Assembly (NCBI GenBank): GCA_902628495.1
Contig: CACONH010000001.1
Coordinates: 186,001-250,000 of the forward strand
DNA length: 64,000 nt
Reading direction: 5' to 3'
DNA from: an uncultured Pelagibacteraceae bacterium
GTDB taxonomy: Bacteria; Pseudomonadota; Alphaproteobacteria; Pelagibacterales; Pelagibacteraceae
Numbering within the stretch: the first letter of the stretch is position 1; each line of letters starts with the position of its first letter. Under the pieces are notes generated by a model. The model searched no databases. It saw only the letters and a list, made by a program, of their open reading frames with translations, and was not told where the DNA came from. Positions 61,891-64,000 of the stretch are shown here, one piece after another. The position numbers and the translations under genes are program-made.

Positions 61891-62901
61891 ATGAATATAG
61901 CAATAGTAGGAGCAACAGGTAATGTTGGAAGAAAAATTGTAGAAATTTTAGAAAATAAAAATTTTACTACAAATAATTTGTATCTTCTTGCATCCTCTAA
62001 AAGTACTGGATCTAAAATAAAATTCAGAAACAAAGATATTGAAGTTTTAAATTTAGAAAACTTTGATTTCTCTAAAGCAAATATCACTTTTTTCTCTGCA
62101 GGAGGAAAAATATCTGAAAAATATGCACCTATAGCAGCAAAGCACTCTGTTATTATTGATAACTCAAGCTATTTTAGAATGGATCCCGAAGTTCCTTTAA
62201 TTGTCCCTCAGGTTAATTCAAAAGACTTAGATATTATGAAAAAAAACATTATCGCAAACCCAAATTGTTCAACTGCTCAACTTGTTATAGTGTTAAACAA
62301 ACTACATGATGAATTTAAGATTAAAAGATTAGTAATATCCACTTACCAATCCACATCAGGTGCTGGAAAAAAACCTATGGACGAACTAATTAAACAAACT
62401 AAAAATATTTTAGATAATAAAAAAATCGATATTGAAAATTTTACAAAACAAATAGCATTTAATGCTATCCCACATATTGATCAATTTAGTACTGACGGAT
62501 ATACAAAAGAGGAAATAAAAATGATTCAAGAAACAAATAAAATTTTAAATTCTAATATTAAAATTACTGCGACTTGTGTTAGAATCCCAGTTTTAATTTC
62601 TCATGCAGAATCTGTTAACATTGAATTTGAAAATGAAGTTTCAGTTGATAAAATTAAATATATTTTGTACCAATCACCTGGTTGTAAAGTTATTGATGAT
62701 AGAAATGATGGTGGATATATTACACCTATTGAGGCGGAAGGAAAAAATGAAACTTTTATTTCAAGAATAAGAAAAGATAATAGTCAAAAAAATGCAATTA
62801 ATATGTGGATAGTTTCTGATAACCTTTTAAGGGGAGCTGCTTTAAATGCAGTAGAAATAGCCGAGGCATATATTAATAAAAAGAATTATGAAAAACGATA
62901 A
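61891..62901 (+). CDS. asd: Aspartate-semialdehyde dehydrogenase
   Basis: A 336-aa Asd that reduces aspartyl phosphate to the semialdehyde, the branch point to lysine/DAP, threonine and methionine. IAIVGATGNVGRKIV is the NADP loop, Cys126 in NPNCSTAQL the nucleophile, and STYQSTSGAGKKPMDEL with the C-terminal DNLLRGAALNAVEIAE are family blocks. It supplies precursor for DapF encoded at 49445. It overlaps sdhC by 14 bases. Confidence 0.98.
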   Translation: MNIAIVGATGNVGRKIVEILENKNFTTNNLYLLASSKSTGSKIKFRNKDIEVLNLENFDFSKANITFFSAGGKISEKYAPIAAKHSVIIDNSSYFRMDPEVPLIVPQVNSKDLDIMKKNIIANPNCSTAQLVIVLNKLHDEFKIKRLVISTYQSTSGAGKKPMDELIKQTKNILDNKKIDIENFTKQIAFNAIPHIDQFSTDGYTKEEIKMIQETNKILNSNIKITATCVRIPVLISHAESVNIEFENEVSVDKIKYILYQSPGCKVIDDRNDGGYITPIEAEGKNETFISRIRKDNSQKNAINMWIVSDNLLRGAALNAVEIAEAYINKKNYEKR

Positions 62902-63271
62902 TCCCATATCACCACATATTCAGGTTTACAATTGGCACATATCTTCGTTAGTTTCTATTTCTCATAGAATTACAGGTGTATTAAATTATGCATTATTAAT
63001 TCTAGTATGTTTTTGGGTAATAAGTTTACTGTTAGGCGAAAAAAATTATGAATATTTTAAAATTTTTTCAAATTCTTTTATAGGTAAATTTTTTATTATT
63101 GGTTTTATATGGTCTTATATATTTCAAATTTTGAGTGAAATTAGACATTGGTTTTGGGATATGGGATATGGTTTTGAACTCAAGACAACAAAAATCACAG
63201 GTACCATAGTTATACTAGGCTCATTTATTTTAACAATAATTCTGTATATCGCAAAAGGAATTTTAATTTAA
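62888..63271 (+). CDS. sdhC: Succinate dehydrogenase cytochrome b556 subunit
   Basis: A 127-aa membrane subunit with three helices. PISPHIQVYNWHISSLVSIS followed by HRITGVLNYALL is the SdhC signature, with the Ser and Arg of the quinone site, and SEIRHWFWDMGYGFE holds the axial heme His. It starts inside asd and its last base is the first base of sdhD. It anchors complex II and reduces ubiquinone. Confidence 0.97.
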   Translation: MKNDNPISPHIQVYNWHISSLVSISHRITGVLNYALLILVCFWVISLLLGEKNYEYFKIFSNSFIGKFFIIGFIWSYIFQILSEIRHWFWDMGYGFELKTTKITGTIVILGSFILTIILYIAKGILI

Positions 63272-63594
63272 TGTTACAAGCTACTAAAAAATGGATTTTT
63301 CAAAAAATTAGCTCAGTGATAATGGTACCATTTATGATTTGGTTTCTTTTAAATATAGTTGAAATTTTTAATGCAGAATATAATGAAGTTGTTATTTTTT
63401 TTACATCTCAGCCATCTAAAATATTATTCTCAATATTCATCTTGAGCACATTTTTTTACTCTGCTTTAAGTATTAGTGAGATATTTGAGGATTACATAAG
63501 TCAAGAAAACGTTAAAAAATACTCAAATTTAGGTGTTTTTTTGTCATCTTTAATTATTCCGTTAATTACCATAATTAGTATTATATATTTATAA
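63271..63594 (+). CDS. sdhD: Succinate dehydrogenase membrane anchor subunit
   Basis: A 107-aa protein with three hydrophobic segments (about 15-33, 50-68, 85-105). KKWIFQKISSVIMVPFMIWF has the alphaproteobacterial SdhD shape (W-x-x-Q-R/K-x-S-x-x). SdhD is poorly conserved, and the place between sdhC and sdhA secures the call. The usual heme- or quinone-binding His-rich block (H-x-x-x-G) is replaced here by a region without His. Confidence 0.9.
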   Translation: MLQATKKWIFQKISSVIMVPFMIWFLLNIVEIFNAEYNEVVIFFTSQPSKILFSIFILSTFFYSALSISEIFEDYISQENVKKYSNLGVFLSSLIIPLITIISIIYL

Positions 63595-63597
63595 GTT

Positions 63598-64000
63598 ATG
63601 AAGTCTTACAAAATTATTGATCATGAATATGACGTAGTCGTTTTGGGTGCTGGTGGTTCAGGTTTAAGAGCTGCCGTAGGTCTTAGCGAGGCTGGATTAA
63701 AAACAGCATGTATATCTAAAGTATTTCCAACAAGAAGCCACACGTCTGCAGCTCAAGGAGGAATTTCTGCAGCTCTTGGAAACATGGGTGAGGATGATTG
63801 GCGTTGGCATATGTATGATACTGTTAAAGGTTCAGATTGGTTAGGAGATCAAGACTGCATTGAATATTTATGCAAGGAAGCTCCTCGAGCTGTATTAGAA
63901 CTTGAGAAATACGGAGTTCCATTTAGTAGAACTGATGATGGAAAGATTTATCAGAGGCCCTTTGGAGGAATGACCAAAAATTATGGAAATGAACCTGTTC
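63598..64000 (+). CDS. sdhA: Succinate dehydrogenase flavoprotein subunit, 5' part
   Basis: The first 134 codons of SdhA, cut by the window end. [17 protein letters not shown] is the FAD-binding Rossmann loop, and [18 protein letters not shown] holds the His that carries covalent [22 protein letters not shown] and [16 protein letters not shown] are family blocks. It starts three bases after sdhD; sdhB is expected after the window. Confidence 0.98.
   Translation, partial: MKSYKIIDHEYDVVVLGAGGSGLRAAVGLSEAGLKTACISKVFPTRSHTSAAQGGISAALGNMGEDDWRWHMYDTVKGSDWLGDQDCIEYLCKEAPRAVLELEKYGVPFSRTDDGKIYQRPFGGMTKNYGNEPV

Noticed and set aside
1-64000. CRISPR array, prophage, insertion sequence, integron or toxin-antitoxin pair
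   Set aside because: No regularly spaced repeats, transposase, integrase, phage structural gene or recognised toxin/antitoxin was found.

Overview
The window reads as one contiguous piece of chromosome from a streamlined, very AT-rich marine alphaproteobacterium of the SAR11 / Candidatus Pelagibacter type. Reasons: spacers of a few bases or outright overlaps between genes, no gene-free stretch above 300 bases, no mobile elements, Lys/Asn/Ile-rich proteins, alphaproteobacterial gene families (DUF2794, IalB-like, CcmCDEFGH), and a complete dimethylsulfoniopropionate (DMSP) demethylation cluster whose DmdA matches my memory of the Pelagibacter protein closely. Species-level assignment is inference.

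Layout. 1-9400: end of a UbiH-like hydroxylase, LON-domain protein, TPR-sulfotransferase, tRNA-Gly(GCC), pterin dehydratase, then a minus-strand block purH / heparinase-like / rpe / YggT-like, and a two-subunit Na+:solute symporter. 9500-12600: acetyl-CoA synthetase with an unusual basic N-terminus and an EVE-domain protein, which with the symporter suggest acetate/short-acid uptake and activation. 12661-21245: a TPR-GT41 glycosyltransferase, tsaD, hemCD, MscS channel, YggT, folD, and a second TPR-GT41-like gene. 21293-27263: a compact photolyase-centred island (SDR, PhrB-like photolyase/cryptochrome, DUF393, a 42-aa DUF2256 zinc-ribbon-like protein, a secreted CRTAC1-type repeat protein, a secreted Cys-rich unknown, and a photolyase-like FAD-domain protein without the usual N-terminal antenna domain). 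27270-32108: argG, IalB-like, aldo/keto reductase, Bax-inhibitor-1, DUF2794, yciB, hspQ. 32171-36897: a structured RNA candidate, the ccmCDEFGH cytochrome c maturation operon and a PagL-like outer-membrane protein. 36907-47593: organic-acid region with tandem FMN 2-hydroxyacid dehydrogenases, an aminotransferase, a GlcD-type FAD oxidase, a D-2-hydroxyacid dehydrogenase, a TRAP transporter (dctP-terminator-dctQM), an amidase and a tiny membrane protein. 47715-50257: alpha/beta hydrolase, ftsY, dapF.

50312-64000 is one long plus-strand run: a structured leader RNA, ffh-rpsP-trmD-rplS (without rimM), leuCDB, dmdC-dmdB-hydrolase-dmdA, asd, sdhCD and the start of sdhA. Thus the SRP pathway, leucine synthesis, DMSP sulfur/carbon use and respiration are packed together.

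The best candidates for something under-described are the photolyase/CRTAC1/Cys-rich island, the basic extension on acetyl-CoA synthetase, the two structured RNAs (upstream of ccmC and of ffh), and the alpha/beta hydrolase built into the DMSP cluster. No defence system, CRISPR array, prophage or insertion sequence was seen.
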